A stretch of DNA of 64,000 nucleotides from Sphingomonas sp. Leaf34 (GTDB lineage Bacteria; Pseudomonadota; Alphaproteobacteria; Sphingomonadales; Sphingomonadaceae): assembly GCF_001421805.1 (NCBI RefSeq), contig NZ_LMLC01000004.1, positions 496,001-560,000 of the forward strand, in the 5' to 3' direction. The position numbers were made by a program, and so were the translations under genes. Under the pieces are notes generated by a model. It saw nothing but the letters and a program-made list of their open reading frames with translations. It did not search any database and had not been told where the DNA came from. Positions 62,013 to 64,000 of the stretch are shown here, one piece after another. Numbering within the stretch: the first letter of the stretch is position 1; every line of letters begins with the position of its first letter.

Positions 62013-63508
62013 TTCACAACATCCTGCTCGTCGCGATGCGCGAGTTCCGGCAGATTACCGGTATGCGCAGCTTCTGGCTGACGCTGCTGATCCTGCCCGT
62101 CGCGCTCGCCATCGGACCGATAGCCACCAGGCTGATGGGTTCCGATAAGGTCCAACGCGTGATGCTGATCGACCCCGAAGGCCGGGAGGCGCTAGCGATC
62201 CGCGCACGGCTCGACAGCGATCTGCAGCGGCGCATCCTCACTTCGCTCTCACGCCATGCGCAACGCTATGATCTCGACCGGGCAGACCCCGCGGCGCTCT
62301 GGGCGCAGCACGACCGGCTCTACAGCGATGCGGAGGTCGCGGCGTTTGTGAAGGCGGGCGGCATGCCGGCCGCACTGGCAACGATGAAGCGCGCGGCGAC
62401 CCCCGAAACACCCGCTTTCGATCCGCCGGAACCAGACTTCACGGTCGTCCCGACCCCGCCGGCGATCGCCAAGGCCGATCCCGCTACGCTCGATCGTCTG
62501 CTCAAGCCGCTGATCCAGCCGGGCGAGTTTGGCGACAAGACGACCAAGCCACTCGACTACGCCGTGTATATCCCGCGTCGGTTCGGGACCAGCACGACTG
62601 CCGTCCGCCTCTGGTCGAGCGAACAACCTAGCGCGAACTTCATCCAGCCATTGCAGTCGGTGCTGACGTTGCGGTTGCGCGCCGCGTATCTCCAGTCGAC
62701 CGGTCTATCTCTCAACGAGGCGGCGGCTGCGACCACGCTGGTGCCGGCAATCGCGATCTCGACGCCGGCGCCGGGCGGCGGCCGCGAGCGGATGCTGGTA
62801 CGCTCGATCGTGCCATTGCTCAGCGCGTACATCCTGCTGATGTCGCTACTGCTGTCGGGAAACTGGATCCTGCAGGGGCTGGTCGAGGAGCGGTCGAACA
62901 AGCTGATCGAAACCGTGCTGGCCTGCATCAGCCCGGACGAGCTGCTGTACGGCAAGCTGGCGGGGACGGTCGCGGTGGGATTGACGATGGTCGTGGTCTG
63001 GGTGCTGTGCGCGGCCGGGGCAGCATTCGTCACGCAAGGCGCCGTCGGCACGTTCCTGCGGATGGCGCTCGCCCCCCTCGCATCGCCCTGGATCATCCTG
63101 GTGATGCTGTACTTCTTCCTTGCGGGATATCTGATGGTGTCGATGATCCTGCTGGCGATCGGGGCTATGAGCGATTCGATGCGCGATGCGCAAAGCTATC
63201 TGACGCCGGTGCTGATGGTCATCGCAATGCCGTTTACGATCGTCGCGCAGGGGATCCTGTCGAACACCGGCGCCACCGCGCTCAAGGTGCTTACCTGGAT
63301 CCCGCTCTATACCCCGTTTACGATGCTGGCGCGGCTCGGCGGCGGCGTGTCGGTGCTGGAAATCGTTGGCAGCGCGCTGACGCTCGCGGTGTTTATCGCA
63401 GTAGAGTTCGTCTTGCTTGCGCGCGTGTTTCGCGCCAGCCTCTTGAATGCGGGACAAAAGCCCAATCTCACCGCACTCGCCCGGCTGATGCGGCGAGAGG
63501 CCGCCTGA
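62009..63508 (+). CDS. ABC-2 type permease, NatB family
   Basis: The protein has 499 aa. One N-terminal helix (FWLTLLILPVALAIGPIATR) is followed by a ~240-residue outside domain and then about five to six helices in the C-terminal half (LLSAYILLMSLLLSGNWILQ, EERSNKLIETVLACISPDEL, MVVVWVLCAAGAAFV). The EERSNKLIETVLACISP segment is the NatB/ABC-2 signature. It pairs with the ATPase upstream. The substrate is unknown. Confidence 0.92.
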   Translation: MIHNILLVAMREFRQITGMRSFWLTLLILPVALAIGPIATRLMGSDKVQRVMLIDPEGREALAIRARLDSDLQRRILTSLSRHAQRYDLDRADPAALWAQHDRLYSDAEVAAFVKAGGMPAALATMKRAATPETPAFDPPEPDFTVVPTPPAIAKADPATLDRLLKPLIQPGEFGDKTTKPLDYAVYIPRRFGTSTTAVRLWSSEQPSANFIQPLQSVLTLRLRAAYLQSTGLSLNEAAAATTLVPAIAISTPAPGGGRERMLVRSIVPLLSAYILLMSLLLSGNWILQGLVEERSNKLIETVLACISPDELLYGKLAGTVAVGLTMVVVWVLCAAGAAFVTQGAVGTFLRMALAPLASPWIILVMLYFFLAGYLMVSMILLAIGAMSDSMRDAQSYLTPVLMVIAMPFTIVAQGILSNTGATALKVLTWIPLYTPFTMLARLGGGVSVLEIVGSALTLAVFIAVEFVLLARVFRASLLNAGQKPNLTALARLMRREAA

Positions 63509-63553
63509 ATGTCTCTCATGTGGTATAAAATCATCTATCCAAAAGGAGTTGCG

Positions 63554-64000
63554 ATGCCGTTCAACCATTTCTCCCGCCTGTCGCTAGGCGTCGCCACGCT
63601 GGCGTTGTCCGCGTCCGCCCTGGCCCAGACCGCCCCCATGGCGGCCACCACGTCGACGGCGCCGAGCGGCACTCGCTATGGGACATTCGGGATCGACCTG
63701 ACTGCCGCCGACAAGTCGGTGAAGCCCGGCAACGATTTCTGGACCTATGCCAACGGGAGCTGGAACAAGCGCACGGAGATCGCTGCGGATCGCACCTCGG
63801 CCGGTGGTAGCGTCATCCTCGCCGACCAAGCCGAGCAGCAGGTTCGCACGATCCTCGACGATGCCGCGCGCGATCCCGCCGCGGTTGGTCCCGGCGCCAA
63901 GCAATTCGGTGATCTCTATGCCAGCTTCATGGACGAGGCCGCGATCGAGCGTGCCGGTGCCGCGCCGCTCAAGCCCTATTTCGCCAAGATCGACGCGGCA
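63554..64000 (+). CDS. M13 family metallopeptidase, N-terminal part (cut by window end)
   Basis: AAAAGGAG lies 8 bases before ATG 63554. A signal peptide (RLSLGVATLALSASALAQ) is followed by FGIDLTAADKSVKPGNDFWT and YANGSWNKRTEIAADRTSAG, the conserved N-terminus of neprilysin/PepO-like M13 peptidases. The HExxH zinc site would lie beyond 64000. No stop codon is reached. It would be the fourth secreted peptidase-type gene in this window. Confidence 0.88.
   Translation, partial: MPFNHFSRLSLGVATLALSASALAQTAPMAATTSTAPSGTRYGTFGIDLTAADKSVKPGNDFWTYANGSWNKRTEIAADRTSAGGSVILADQAEQQVRTILDDAARDPAAVGPGAKQFGDLYASFMDEAAIERAGAAPLKPYFAKIDAA

Overview
The window is G+C-rich alphaproteobacterial DNA, most likely from a Sphingomonas or a close sphingomonad. 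The pointers are a ribosomal protein S9 with an Ala/Pro-rich N-terminal extension, the nadK-moaA, dxs, proC-ybjN-ubiK and zur-merC neighbourhoods, many secreted peptidases, and short palindromic intergenic repeats. This placement rests on gene content and protein style only; no database search was run.

Bases 570-13538 are an integrated element. A 52-bp direct repeat, the 3' part of a tRNA-Asn gene, lies at both ends, and the intact tRNA-Asn (13491-13565) sits next to a tyrosine integrase. Cargo near the left end is a DndC-like PAPS-reductase-family protein, convergent with an endonuclease that joins a ScoMcrA-type SRA domain to an HNH domain. It is followed by a membrane protein, an orphan MNT nucleotidyltransferase, a stand-alone HIRAN protein and a Rha/KilAC antirepressor. 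The middle is the tail-tip and lysis end of a phage genome (GH19 endolysin, two membrane proteins, a tail-type protein, the remains of an SGNH hydrolase). At about 10.91 kb this minus-strand block meets, head-on and mid-gene, a plus-strand block of small overlapping early genes (a TraR/DksA-like zinc finger, an excisionase-like protein, the integrase). Head, tail-tube, packaging and replication genes are absent, so this is a deleted prophage or a satellite with cargo.

From 13.5 kb on the DNA is ordinary chromosome. 13.6-17.7 kb: nadK-moaA divergent from an EAL-type c-di-GMP phosphodiesterase and an NTF2-like secreted protein. 17.7-26.7 kb: an FMN hydroxy-acid oxidase, a prolyl oligopeptidase, a DUF885 protein, an acyl-CoA racemase/transferase, tRNA-Ile2, a small lipoprotein and an M28 peptidase. 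26.8-34.5 kb: ettA, a HisKA_2 sensor kinase, a lipid kinase, hemB with a GNAT gene, and a membrane spermidine-synthase-like protein. 34.6-49.6 kb: a lipoprotein, two identical tRNA-Arg(ACG), a hydrolase, gyrA-DUF952, yaaA-SDR, a TPR protein, an Lrp regulator, a histidine kinase with a polysaccharide deacetylase, rplM-rpsI and ctaA. 49.8-59.4 kb: merC-zur, a GNAT gene, dxs, an RBBP9-like hydrolase, tlyA, tspO, ubiK-ybjN-proC, a MarR gene divergent from ilvE, and tRNA-Gln. 59.4-64.0 kb: an 0.83-kb stretch with no recognisable gene, then DUF2975, an Xre regulator, an ABC ATPase and a NatB-type permease in one operon, and the start of an M13 peptidase that runs off the window.

Many adjacent genes share ATGA, GTGA or TGATG overlaps, so translational coupling is common both in the element and in the chromosome.
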